Assembly: GCA_013399305.1 (NCBI GenBank) | Contig: VXAI01000092.1 | Location: 921,997-985,996 of the forward strand | Source: Rostratula benghalensis | Taxonomy: Eukaryota; Chordata; Aves; Charadriiformes; Rostratulidae | Direction: 5' to 3' | DNA length: 64,000 nt | Part shown: in pieces, positions 50,702-63,000 of the stretch | Position numbering within the stretch: the first letter of the stretch is position 1 | Layout: each line of letters opens with the position of its first letter | The notes under the pieces: generated by a model | Database searches by the model: none | What the model saw: only the letters and a program-made list of their open reading frames with translations | Told to the model about the DNA's origin: nothing | Program-made: the position numbers and the translations under genes

Positions 50702-52254
50702 TACTGGACTCAAATAGGAACATGAGAACTTGTCAGATAGGATTCTAGCTATTTAACAGAAAAAAAAAAATATTGGATTAGTCCAGTGTCTGTGTGGGTA
50801 ACTCTCAGTAATCAAGAAGCTTGTATTAGATTTCTTTGCCTCATGCTTTGATCGGCATCCAATGAGTACCATGTAGACTATATATTAAGTATAGATGTTA
50901 ACAATATTTCATAAACAAAATGCTGTTAAATGGCTGATGTTTAATATTATTGAGCTTTATGAAGAAGGGAAAAAAATCCGCATTTTTTGTTTGCAAATAA
51001 CTTGTAGAATTTGAAGAAAAAGACTTTTGCATTAAGGCAGTGACTTGAAAAAGAAAGCTCAAAATACTTGGAGTTCTTTGTTATTTGGAATTACTATTTT
51101 TAGATAACTGATTAGATTTGACTTAGTACACATTTACAAAAGCTGGATATTGCCCAGAATATTTTGATTTACATGTACATTTTATTTCCTTTTCTTTCTT
51201 TCTTTTTTATTTCTTTTTCCTGAGATAAAAGGGAACTCCTGTGAAACTTGAAAGCTAAGTCATTATTTCTGTAAGAATACACTTCTTATTCTCATTTAAT
51301 GTGCAAAATGTATACATAAAAATGGGAGTTGCAGCATCACTATGCACTAGTGATTTCAATTATAGCGAAAAAGGTAATGCTTTTTATAGAAATGTGCGTA
51401 GTGTAAAGCTGTAAATTAATTGTTTGGAGACTCGATTTTTTTTTTTTTTTTTTAATTATTGTTTCTGTATTTCTGTCTGGATAAAAGTGTGCCTTGTGGA
51501 CAGTACCAGTACCTAAAAAGGTAAAAAACACTATATAAAAATCACCCAGGGAGGGGTTGAGGTGGTGGTGATCGAGCAACCCAAAAAAATTACAAAATTA
51601 ATTTGGCGATTTTTTATATTTGTTTTATAGTACTATATGAATAAAGATATGCAAGCCTGATACAAAGGTGCAGCTATTGAGAAACTCTCTGTAGAAGGGT
51701 TAAGGGTTGCATTAAGGGTTTAGCATACTTGATAAAGTCAGTGACAAAGCACGTACTGGCAATATCAAGTTTAGCTGCTCAGATTAATAAAGAAACCACT
51801 TCCATGGGTGTGCGTAAATGTGAAACTGCGTTTAGGTTTAGGGTTAGAAATTTCACAGTTTAGACTGTTTCTCTCAGTATAGTTTAGGGCAAGTATGCCT
51901 AGTTTCTAGGAAAGAAGTATCTGAAGAATTAATGCTTCCTTAACATCTACTTAAATATCTTGGTATTGGTTACGTTAACATTTGCATTAATAGTAAGAAT
52001 TACGTAGATGTAAGAACACTAGTAAAAGAATTAGTTTCTTAAACTAAATAAAATGTACCAGGACAAAACTGATCTGGAGAAAAGCTCTAAAGGTTCCATA
52101 GCATAGTTACAGCTGTTTCAAAAGACTGCTTAATGCTTAGCTGAGAACCCTGACTGCATTTCCCTGAAATGTTTTTAATGTGCTGTAGTGAGAACTAAAC
52201 CAAGTTAGCTTAAACCACTTTGAAGAATTTAACTTATTTTACCTTGCATTGCAG

Positions 52255-52371
52255 CAGACTAGAGTCATGGACAAGATTAAGTCTTCAGCTGAGAAGCAGG
52301 AGCTTTGGAAACGGTGCGCCCTTGACTGTGTGAAAGATGAGCGTGCTGTAGTGCTTGTAGATGTGAATTAG
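52255..52371 (+). other. Weak exon-like open frame after a good acceptor
   Basis: TTTTACCTTGCATTGCAG is followed by 38 codons without a stop (beginning QTRVMDKIKSSAEKQELWKR) and then TAG. If spliced after the 42234 donor it would be in phase and would replace SARAH with an unrelated tail. There is no independent support; it may be chance. Confidence 0.12.
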
Positions 52372-53910
52372 GTGGAACTCTCTAAAAACATGTTTGAATT
52401 TTTTTTCCCTCATGGTGTCACTACAGCCCAATATATTTAGTTGGGTTTTTGAATATTCTTCTTTCAAGTAAGAATGGAGGAAAAAATATTCTTCGAAGAT
52501 ACTTGCAGACCAATCTTCCCCACCTCCCCCCAAAGTTCTTCAGATCCAACAAGTTCTCGTAGTAAAAATGAGCTGTCCCAAAATGACTCTGTCTTTTATT
52601 TTTTTTTGTGCCTTCTTTGAAAATTGTGCTTTCTGGCATAGGGAATTACAATTATGTGAATGGAAGAGGAAGCTTTCTTATTGGGAGCTCCTTGGGCATT
52701 GGTCCCACTGGAATCTGGAGGTGTTTGTAATTTTTGAAGGTAGTTCTTCATGTGCTTCTAGTGCAAACATTTGAGTTTGGTTTGGTTTTTCCTACAGTGT
52801 CAGTTGGATTATCACTTCACAGAATGACCTTTTTTTTTTTTTTTTTTGGATTTAATTGTTACTTTACAGTTGCCATTAATTTTAGTCACATGTGCTAAAT
52901 GGCATCCACACACAAGAACATGCACCCTACAGAGATGGATAAGTCACCTCAGGATGAGAACTGTTATCCTGATAATGTCATAGAGTTTCCATGGGGCTTG
53001 TGATACGTGGATAGGGTGGAAGGGGCTTTTTGCTTTTGCAAAGTTAAAAATTTCATTGCTAATTCTGTCTTTCTAAGAGTTTCCATTAACTGACAGAATA
53101 CCACTGTGAGTCAAGATAGAGGCCAATGGAAGTAAGCCTACATTCAGGCAGATTCAATTAAAGTCGCTGAAACTGATGCCCATCCTTTGGGATATTGTCT
53201 GTGACTAATGATTCACCGAGACGTGAGCACCGGTGTGCAGCCCACCTTCCATGCTGCTTCAGGGGAGCAGAGGAGGAATCGGTAGGAGTGAGGGTGTTAA
53301 TCCTAGTGCAGCCTGGTGTGTACGTGCTCGGCTGTTTCTTTTGTTGTCTCCTGAGCTGGTTAACTTCCTTCTCATGGGTTTCAAAGAGGCCTGGTTTACG
53401 GTAGTGGTTTTCCCCTACATCAGGTTGTCTGAAAACTGCTGGTGTGTTTGGAGTGGTACTGTACCATAGAGACTTTTGAAGATATTATTTTATGGCCAAA
53501 TAATGCGCCTTTCACATACACTCAGCGGTTGGCAGGATTTAACTCCCAAGCTGTGCAGTGCCCTTTTATTTGAAAAACAAAACAAAACAAAATCCAAAAG
53601 CATAAGCCCGAAGCAGTTTCCAGAGAAAAAGAAACAGGAAAGAGCTGATGCCTTTGAAGAGAATTTTTGAAGGATGTGGGGGAAAGAGCCGTAGGTGGAG
53701 GGAGGCCAAGCTCTGTGTTACTTCAGCAGCCCCATGGGCTGGGAAACTCAAGTGTCTTTTTTCTCCTCAATGCTGGCTGATGACTCTATGGCAACAGCCC
53801 ACTGATCATCTCAGAGGTGGGCTAGTTCAAAACTAGGAGTGAAAACAGCAACATTGGGAACGGTGGTTAGTTTGGAACTACCTGACCTGTTTTCCATGTT
53901 TTAAAGAGCT

Positions 53911-53924
53911 GTTGCCATAGCAAC
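53911..53924 (+). promoter_or_regulatory. RFX X-box motif
   Basis: GTTGCCATAGCAAC is a near-palindromic pair of RFX half-sites (GTTGCC and AGCAAC) with a 2-bp spacer, matching the X-box consensus GTNRCC(N0-3)RGYAAC. A second half-site, ATGGCAAC, lies about 120 bp upstream (53788-53795). The surrounding 53.2-54.05 kb is richer in G+C than its flanks. Function as an enhancer is inference. Confidence 0.5.
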
Positions 53925-54904
53925 AGCAGCTCACAGAGGACCCAGCGCTGCTAAGTTTCAGAGGGAGGTTCGGCAGTCATGTGCCTGTGGAGGGGGTGTA
54001 TCACTTACAACACCAAGCTGGGTTCCCTGCATCCGCCTTTGTTACAGATATCTATGCTACCCTAGAATTAGTATGGATACTTTAGAAAAATCTTACCTAA
54101 AAATATTACCTAAATCTTAATGGAGCACTTCACTAATCTAGCTTGATTTCAATTCAGTTCCTCCTTTGTTCATCTTCTGCAGCTTATTGCAGCTTCCCAA
54201 AATAGACCACCTCCAAAGAACAATAGTTGCCATATCCTTTGGTCCTCAAACTGTCCTGTCACCAAATACCAGGATTATTTTGTTCCGCAATTCCATATTC
54301 TACATTATGGAAGTCAGCAAACATAAAATGTTTGACCGTGGGTTAGGGAGAAATTAATTCCAGAGCTGAGATGCCTTCATTGAAAAATAGCCTGACAGTT
54401 TTAATCAGTGAATTTCTATCTGAAATGCCTCTGCTGCTGGCAGTTGCCATTGTAACATATGGGGGAGAGAGGATTTTGCAGATGGCCAATTCAAGAAACG
54501 ATTTTACAGCTTTAAATTGAAAATCAGTGCAGTGAACTTCACCTGGCATCTGGATTGTACTGTGCTTATTGTGGAAACTGTCACTTAGTAAGTGGACAAC
54601 AGTATAGAATTGTAACAGAAATGTTTGGTTAGTAGGGGTGTAATCCAATTTTCAATTTAGTGCAATTTTTTTATTACGGAGTGAGAAGAGTGGTTGTAAT
54701 ATGATCCATGTCTGAAAGGAAAGTACATTCTTGCCAAGCACAAATCAAGAGAAGTCCTTGTCGTAACTGCACCTTGGATTCACAGAAACAGCTGGAAGCC
54801 CAGTGAAGCACCTTAGTTACAGAAATACTGGAACCTCTGCTGTACTGAGTGGGAGCTATTAAAAGAAAGAGCACTCTAAATGGCTGCTGCTTTTTCCTCT
54901 TTTT

Positions 54905-55470
54905 TTTTTTTCTAATTTTCCCTCTGCATAGCTTTGCTGCATCTTGGTACTCCTCATAAGTTACCAAGCCCCTTTTCCAGAGATCCAGCCAAAGCTCTCT
55001 ATTTAGCCAGGCTGGTTGTCTTCCCCATCAGCTTGTTTTACAGAACCTGGGGATGGCCTTGTCCTATGCTTTTAAGAGTATGAAGTTTTATGAAGTATGA
55101 CTAGCCTTTCTAGGCACCTATGCCCTTCAGGACTGTCTCCCAAGGGACTCTCAACCATGTTTCTTAGCAAACCTAAGTCAGCCCTTTGGAAGTCCCAGGT
55201 GGCAGTTCTACTGGCTCCCCACCTTACTACTCCAAGAATTGAAAACTCAATGATTTCATGATTGCTGTTCTCAAGACGACCTCAAACCTTTACATCCCCC
55301 ACAAGACCTTCTCTGCTAACAAGAAGTAGGTTAAGCAGAGTTCTTTTCCTGGTTGGCTGTCTCACCAGCTGTGTTAGGAAGTTGTCTTCCACACACTCCA
55401 AGAATCTGTGGAACTGTTCCCTCTCTGCTGTGCCTGTGTAACAGAATTGTCCAGTAGATGTGTTATGATG
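54905..55470 (-). mobile_element. CR1 LINE fragment: end of endonuclease and linker before RT
   Basis: On the minus strand, frame 55521-55282 contains FLECVEDNFLTQLVRQP followed by LLNLLLVSREGLVGDVK, the end of the CR1 endonuclease region. The next 350 bp read on, with frame breaks, as NHEIIEFSILG, TATWDFQRADLGLLR and finally YEEYQDAAKLCRGKIRKKK, which corresponds to the endonuclease-RT linker. This is the only CR1 copy here representing the 5' half of ORF2. It has no RT or 3' end, which implies an internal break or later deletion. Confidence 0.85.
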
Positions 55471-55572
55471 CATGCTGTGAGATGACAATGAGGACTGGAT
55501 AGGTAAGAATAGAGTGTGCAAGTAGCAATTAATTCTGCTTCCATGAGAAGTGGAACTTGGCTTAAAATGCTA

Positions 55573-55640
55573 TTAAAAAGGGAGTTGGACTAGATGACGT
55601 TTAAAGGTCCCTTCTAACTCAAACCATGATGGTTCTACTC
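55573..55640 (+). mobile_element. CR1 3'-terminal scrap
   Basis: AGGGAGTTGGACTAGATGACG, AAGGTCCCTTCTAACTCAAACC and ATGATGGTTCTAC form the last ~65 bp of a CR1 in sense orientation. It sits between two other CR1 pieces. Confidence 0.85.
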
Positions 55641-55729
55641 AATGATTGTGCACTTGCAGCTCAGAAAGCCAGTTGTGTCCTTGGCTGCATAAAAAAAAAA
55701 AGCACAGTCAGCAGACTGAGGGAAGTGAT

Positions 55730-56252
55730 TTTTCACTCCAGATGATCGCACCTGGAATGCCACATCCAACTCTGGAGTCCTCAGTACAAGAAAGATGTCA
55801 ACCTGTTAGAGTGGGTCCAGAGGAAGGCCACAAAACTGATCAGAGGGCTGGTGCACCTCATCTGTGAGGAATGGCTGAAAGAGTTGGGTTTGTTCGGCTT
55901 GGAGAAGAGAAGGCTCCAGGAAGACCTTACTGTGGCCTTTCAATATATACAAGGGGCTTCTGAGAAAGATGGAGAGAGACTTTTTACAATGACCTCTAGT
56001 GATAGGCAACAATTTTGAATTAAAATTTAGATTGGACATAAGGAAGAAATTTTTTCATGTTACGGTTGGTGAGACATTGGGGTAGGTTGGCCCAAGAAGT
56101 TTTGGGTATTCTGTCATTGGAAGTGTTCAGGGTCAGCTTGGACAGGACTTAAAGCAACCTGATCTAGCAAAAGATGTTCCTGCCCATGTCAAGGGAGTTG
56201 AACTATATGGTCTGGTCTCTTCCAAGCCAAATGACTCTGTGATTCTATGAAA
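55730..56252 (+). mobile_element. CR1 LINE 3' fragment
   Basis: This sense CR1 runs from CTGGAATGCCACATCCAACTCTGG through GAGGAAGGCCACAAAACTGATCAGAGG, GGCTTGGAGAAGAGAAGGCTC and AGATTGGACATAAGGAAGAAAT, to the terminal repeat ATGACTCTGTGATTCTATGA. It contains the C-terminal ORF2 coding remnant and the complete 3' end, and lies in opposite orientation to the 54.9 kb piece. Confidence 0.92.
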
Positions 56253-56499
56253 ACTATGAGGAGGAAGGAGCAGCAGCAAGAAACTGTTATGGACTGACCA
56301 TAACTGTGGGGGAAAGGGGAGCGGAGGTTGTTACAAGTTTCTGTAATGGAGTGAAGTTGAGCTTGGGAAAGAGAGGAGGCAAGGTGTTGCTTTAATTTTT
56401 CTTGGCAATAAATTAAAATTTCCCCATGTTGAGTACTTTTTGCCCATGATGCTAATTCGTAAGCAATCCTCTTGTCTTTATCTTGAGACAAGAGCTTTC

Positions 56500-59060
56500 T
56501 TACCCTGTGTTATCCCCCCCGTCCTGCTAAGAAGGTGGAGTGAGCAGCTGGGTGAATATTCCGCTGTTAACCAGGCCAAATACAGCCAAATACGCTGCAT
56601 GTGGTATGACTCCTTCCAGCAGTCTTCTTTTAGCTAGAAGTTCGTCCCCATCTTTGACATATGGATAAGTTTTTTGGTTTGTGTCAGCTCTTCTTAATCC
56701 TTTCCTGATAGGGCACTTCTGTCAAGCATCCATAGCTCAGTAACCAAGAAACACCATTGCAGATGCTCCCTTGATTGGAAAGAGCGCCAGGTCTGGTTCC
56801 CCCTCAGTGATCTAAAGCACAAATACCATCTGTCCTACAGTTAAGATCACTTCAGTGAGTTTCTACATTACTGCTCACACTTGCCAGAGACAGAGAATCA
56901 GTCTAGCTGCTTTTTCATTTCTTTTTCCAGAACTGTCCTCAAATTGCCCCATATCACATGTACAGAAGCACTGCTTCCAAATTCCTACTCATTCAAGTCG
57001 GCAGCTTTCTCTGGGACTTCTCAGAAGAAGGCCTTGTCTGCAGTACAAGGGTTTCAGGGTGGCCTGATTGAATTTCTTGGCTTTTTACTAGAGTGACTAG
57101 CTGTCTGCAGAATCGTGGTCAAGTCAGAGCTGGCTCAGAGTATTCTTGGTATTTTGCAATACCTAGGTAATTGGCAAGTAGATATACTAGTTTAAATAAT
57201 GTTTAAATGTTTAAATAATAAATGTTTAAATAATGTTTAACCAGTAATTTTTAAGCTGGTGAAGTTCATCAGGCACATACTTTGTTCAGAAACACCACAA
57301 AGGGCAGTTGCAGTTGAAGAAACTGATCCTACCTCCACCATGGCAATAGAGCATTAGGAACAATCTAAGCCTCTATACATCAGGAACACCAAGCAGGATG
57401 ATTATTTGTGTGAGCAAAGAGGCATGAGATCTTGATGCTCTACAGAAAAGATGATGATATTTGGAATTGATATATCTTGTATCACACTTGTGTTTGCTAT
57501 GTTTCTTGAGATAATATTGTGTCATGGAGACTGGAGAATTGTGAGTGAGTAGGCTTCATCAATATACTCAAGCCAGTCTTCTGTGACCTGAAATGTTTCA
57601 ATAGGCCAGTTTTTCCTGATAATGAAGAAGAAATATTTTTGATTGAATGAATAAAAGTTTTAACTCTTTGCCTGGTTTATTCTCAGGGTCCCATTCAGAT
57701 ACCTCTTTAATCCACTCGTCACAGTCATTATACTGTCTTTTCCTTACAACTTGTATTTGCTGATGACCCTCAGAAAGTTATGATAGTTGAAAGATGTACG
57801 TTTTCTCTAGCTTCATGAAGGCAGTTTTTATTCTCTTACACCTCTCCATGATAACAATTAGTTTTGGGTTTTCAGGTGAACTGTCACAGTACTCACATTG
57901 CCTGAGTCCTTAAATCTTAGGTCAGGTTGTTGGAAGTCTCACAATCCTCTGAGAACATCTTTATCAAAAAGTGTTAGGAAGTTCACTGGGTGTACATACA
58001 CAGCCAAGTGAACCAGTTTCTGTGGGTGGTGGCCAGCTTGGTACTCATTCTCTGTGTTTTGAGGGGAAGGTCTCCTTCCCCTTCATCTGGATCATTTTTT
58101 GAAAACAAAAATAGCAGTTATGCTTTCAGCACTCTTCAGGAGTGCACCCCTCTCCTGGAGATGTTTTCATTACATTCTTCAGTGAAATTTCCCAAGAGCT
58201 TAATAGGAGTTTTCTGGCTGATCTAATGAACCAGTTTATTATTGGGACTTTAATGTGTTGTCTTTACATGCCCTTGTGGATCATCTTTATGAGCTTATGG
58301 CTACATGCTCACGTCTTCATTTTCCTAATTCTTTTAGTGAAAAATCACTTTTTCTAGTGATTACTGCGTACTTGGGAAAATATATCTTGAGTCATACTGG
58401 CTTCCTTTATGTTGGAAAAAAATGTGTAAGGTTGCATTTTGCGTGGTTCCTGCAGACTTTGATTCAGGCCAGGAAATCAGTCTGGCTTTGTTCTTTCCAA
58501 AGGCACACACCCCCAGGACTGAGACATCAGGTATGTTTTCTTATTTTATTTTTTTGAAATTTGGACAAGAAAATTTAGGAAGATTGTTCAGCTTCTCAAA
58601 CAGATGGCACAAACACCTGTAAGCATAATGATGTCCCCACAAGGAAACAGTGTAGTGAGAATAGCATGCTGGGTAGGAATCTACTGCAAAAGGGCTAGGA
58701 GTATCATTCATGTGCATCCACCTGGGCACAAGTGTGGTCTGAGACCTGAGAAATGTGTCCATCCCCAAGAGTTGCATATTTGCCCCAATAGATTCCATAT
58801 GTGCTTTTTGTAATCATGGTGCCATTGTGGAGGGCTTCTGGGCAATTGATGCAGGTCCTGAGAGTCATTCTTTGATTGTTGTTTTCCTCAAGGCTTTATG
58901 TTTCTTCATCAGTCAACCTATAGATTCAGCTTGTAATGGAGCTTCCTCAAGAAGTTTTATTCATGTGTACGTTGGTCGCTCTACCTGAATTCCCAGTAAA
59001 AGTTGCTCAGGATTCTGGGTGTGAGGAACTAAAGAGGCTCATTTACCAGTTGATACCTCA
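56500..59060. other. Unassigned block of mixed composition, no gene called
   Basis: This stretch lies between the 56.25 and 59.3 kb CR1 pieces. It is less AT-rich than its surroundings and has several overlapping open frames of 60-100 codons on both strands (for example 58255-58557 + and 58541-58798 -). None shows a recognisable domain, repeat family or consistent splice structure. It may be a decayed repeat or pseudogene. Confidence 0.25.
57191..57240. repeat. Short AT-rich tandem repeat
   Basis: TTTAAATAATGTTTAA occurs at 57191-57206 and again at 57225-57240, a period of 34 bp. Partial copies of TGTTTAAATAAT lie between them. This is typical of slippage. Confidence 0.85.
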
Positions 59061-59294
59061 CATATATAAGCCTTGAGTATGTATGCCTATGAATATTGTA
59101 AAGACAAAAAAATAAAAATTGTCTTCTAGAATTGCACATAAGCAGCACATTTCAAAGACATTCTAGTTGCTGCTCAATCATTTATTGTGGTGTGTATTCT
59201 TATTTATTGAAAAACAATCAAAAATAGTCCTTTGGGAATTTAACAGAGAATTTCTGGAAATATACTTAAATATACACTAGTTTAATGAAACTAA

Positions 59295-59455
59295 ACCCCA
59301 AGAAGTTGTGGATGCCTCATCCCTGGAAGTGTTCAAGGCCAGGCTGGATGGGGCTTTGAGAAACCTGGGCTAGTGGGAGGTGTCCCTGCCTATGGCAGGG
59401 GGGTTGGAACTAGATAATTTTTTAGGACACTTCCAATGCAAACCATTGTATGAAA
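59295..59455 (+). mobile_element. CR1 3'-end fragment
   Basis: Sense CR1 3' end: GGATGCCTCATCCCTGG, AAGGCCAGGCTGGATGGGG, CTAGTGGGAGGTGTCCC, TTGGAACTAGATAATTTTTTAGG, ending AACCATTGTATGA. It is 5'-truncated. Confidence 0.92.
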
Positions 59456-60001
59456 TACACAGAGTTAAGGGAGAACAAAATATAAATTTAGAAACTGTTT
59501 TGCTTTTTTGTTGTGTTTTCCTTGAAAAAACTTTTAAAAAATGCAAACATAGAAACTGTACAGAAAACAGTGGGGAAAAGTAGTGGTAGTGTGAAAGAAT
59601 TGGGGAAAAAAGGAACAGAACTGGTTTTGAATATGGCTGTTCTGATGGGAAGCACGTAGAGGGGGCCACAGTTGAAGAATGATTTAATAAATAGGCAAGG
59701 TTATAGTTACATATGTTTATGAGAAGAAATGATAAATAACTTTAAGATGAGAGAATGGTAGTTTGGACTCTGCTTACTTAATTTTCTCCTTGAAGAATAC
59801 TACATCTAAGTGTGGCTCTTTACATAACATCCACTCATTTGAGTTTTGGGGTTGTTAACTTCACACACTATTGCAAGGAAGTTGAAATAATAAAACCACC
59901 ATGAGGCTGCAAGTCTTCTGGTAACATTGGAAATTGTAACGCTTGCTCTCTTTCACTGCCAGCTTTATGGTTTTGATTTCCTATCTGGGCATTAAGAAGA
60001 A

Positions 60002-60007
<6 letters not shown>

Positions 60008-60033
<26 letters not shown>
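60008..60033. repeat. 26-nt T homopolymer
   Basis: Uninterrupted T run between CTGGGA and CAGTAG. No retroelement body was recognised next to it. Confidence 0.95.
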
Positions 60034-63000
60034 CAGTAGTAATTCATTGTGGGACAACGATGAGGGGAAAAACTTGAGCAGCAATCAAAATTAGTGGAAA
60101 GCTGCTTGGACTGTGATTATTCTCCATGGCAATACAATCTAATTGTAACCAAATTAGAGAAGCAGGGTTGTAGAGGTAAATAGTTGGTGTAATATATTGA
60201 GTTACACTGTTATATGACTATAAAAGACATCCACATTCTCTTATTCCAGCAATTGTTGGTGTCTCAGTTAAAACTGAAATTCTTTGGATATTCACATTAC
60301 ATGAAAAATGAAAGAAATAGAAAGAAGATATTTAAATTGGTTGGGGTTTTTTTTGAGCTGCTGCTTTGATTCTGTTGCAATAGATGTAAAAATCCCACTC
60401 ATCTGATACTACAAAAGTAAAAAACGGAGTCAAAACTGGTTTATGCTTTCCTGTTTTAAGACTAATGATAGCCTTGTTTTAAATCCTTTTCTCATTTTTG
60501 GATTGTTTCCCCTTGTTTGTGTACAAACCGATTCACCTTATGCTGGCTTTTCTTTCCACCTTCTCCTTGCCTATAAATGGTGAGCACAACGCTGTGTGAT
60601 AACACTTAATGAATGAATGGCTAGATTAATTATTTTTTAATCTCAGATGGACATATCACAAGTTGCATAGGAAGCACCCTTTATGTCAGCCATACATTGC
60701 CAATAGATTCTCTGCAGCTGTGATTTATCACATTTTCTGGTATGAGCTCTGAAGATGTATAAACTTAATTCTGATTTAGTTAGATTTTCTAGCCAGTAAT
60801 TTGTACTTAAGCTTTATTATCTCTGTAAGATGTCTACCTATCTCTAGCTTGGCCTCTCTGAGAATTCATACTTACCCTCTTTGACCCCCTCATCCCTTAA
60901 CTTACTGTTATTTACTTTGTAGTTTAGAACTTGTGATTATAGTACCACTTCTTCAGTCAGGAGTTTATTTTCAATTATGTGAAAACATCTGCAGTGTCTC
61001 AATTGTAGTTTGCACCTGCCACTAGATTGTGGGTACCCCTTGCAGATGCCTTGTATTTGAGGAAGACTTACTTCTGCTATTAAATTTTCATCAGGCAGAA
61101 TTTCTCCAAAGACATGTTGTTCCTGAATTCAGTCCTAACCTGTGGATCATGAATTTCTGAGTTTAGCTCTTTGGGGTTTTCCTAAACAATTTGGAAATAC
61201 TGACTCTTAAAGTTGTTGGGAAAGAAGTTATTTTGCTCCTTCAAATCAAAAGCAGATAGGTCCAAAAATATTGCAAATTGATAAATTTTTTGCAAAGAGT
61301 AAAAAAGATGGCTTATGTAGGCTGTCATGAATTTTTTGTGGCCTTTTACAATTCTTATTTCAGATAAACTTGAGTTTCACTTTCCCTTTGTGTTTAAATG
61401 AGCACATAACTTAAAGAAAACATTAAGTCACAAAACCACGCAAGTCCACTGGTGATATCCATTACAACTCAGAATCATCAGAACAATTATTATTATTTTT
61501 ATTTCTTTCTGTGGCTTCTGAGCTTTTTATACTTGTGACATGTTGACATGGTAATTTGAGTATGAGCACCTGCAGAGGTCATCTCAAAGTATATTAGCAA
61601 CTATATAATGATTCCAGTGTTTTCTTGTGTATGCCTGTATTATTTTTATTAAGGTAATTCTTGCCAAATTACCTTAACACATTTGAACTGAAGGTACTCC
61701 CATCACTTTCCTTGAGGGCCTGCATCACAATTTATAGACCTGACAGCTAAAGAGTACTTTTTTTTAGCTTCAGTTCAAAATTTTATTATGTTGTATCTTG
61801 TTATAGTTCTTTGGACAATCTTCAACAATTCTTATTCCTGCAAGGATGAATAACCTAGTCCAGTTATATGGGTTATTAAATCTTCCCTCACATGTCTATG
61901 TTAGGAAGAATATTACACAAATAAAATGATATATGCATCAGTGTATAAATACCCACCCCAGAAATTACTATAAAGATTTGGAGCTCATTTCTGCTTTGAA
62001 GGTCTCTGGAGCATAACCAAGTTGTCAGTAGCTGCCAGGAATATGATCAGTTCCCCCATGTGTCAATTCTGTGCTTGCATCATGAGCATCCACAGGTGGG
62101 AATAGCTGGTTCCCCAGGAATAGGACATCTGTCATCAGTCCACTAATTTTAAGTTGTGGCAAGCCATCCTTGGTTCTGGAACCACAGCATGGGAACAAAA
62201 ATACAGTAACTGCCTTGTAATCCCTTGACAACAGCCAAGGGAGGTTAGTCAGTCTGTGTGCCATCTTCCCCAAGGAGCTATTTTCTCTCCCCATACACCG
62301 AATGAGAGCTAGGTAGACTCAAAGAAGAGGGTTTTGACCTCAGAGTCTTTCCTTTTGTACACAAGGACAAAAGACTGTCAAGTTAAAAAACAAACCAACA
62401 AAACCACTCCTTTCATGTGTACACTGTTTTAAGATACCATGTAAATAAATGATTGGTTTCACAGAAGAAAGAGGCTAGCCACTGGCATGCAGCAAGGAAT
62501 TTATCTTCAAGGATGTTGCCAGGGTTATTAAAATAGTTGTGTAGTGCAGAAAGCACAGATGGAGCCATTCTCTTCGGTCTTAGTATTTCATTCATGTAAT
62601 CCAGCAGTTTTTAGGAATGCTTTTTTAGAGTGAATTATTTTCTGCTTGGGACTGTCTTGTAATGTCTTATGGATCATATTGAGAGCTTGAAAGAAGAAAG
62701 TATCTTATACTGTACATATATTGATAGGTTAATTAAGTTCATTACTGGAAATATGAATGCCAACTTAAAGAAACAGTCTTTGAAACGTTTAGGATTGTCT
62801 CTTGATTCCAAAACAAAAGAAAAAAAAAAGATTGTGTACTGATTTTTAGGGTAGTTTTCTTATTTTCACCATGGGTTTGCTTTCTTGCAGTATTTTTAAA
62901 GGTTCATTGGGCTGTAATTCTAGCTATAGAAATTACTAACTATAGCTATAGAATTTACTAACTCTGTGCTTTGAACAGTTCAGAGACTACATAATGTCAG

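Noticed and set aside
58541..58798. 85-codon minus frame and overlapping + frames
   Set aside because: No recognisable family and frames on both strands; not enough to call a gene.
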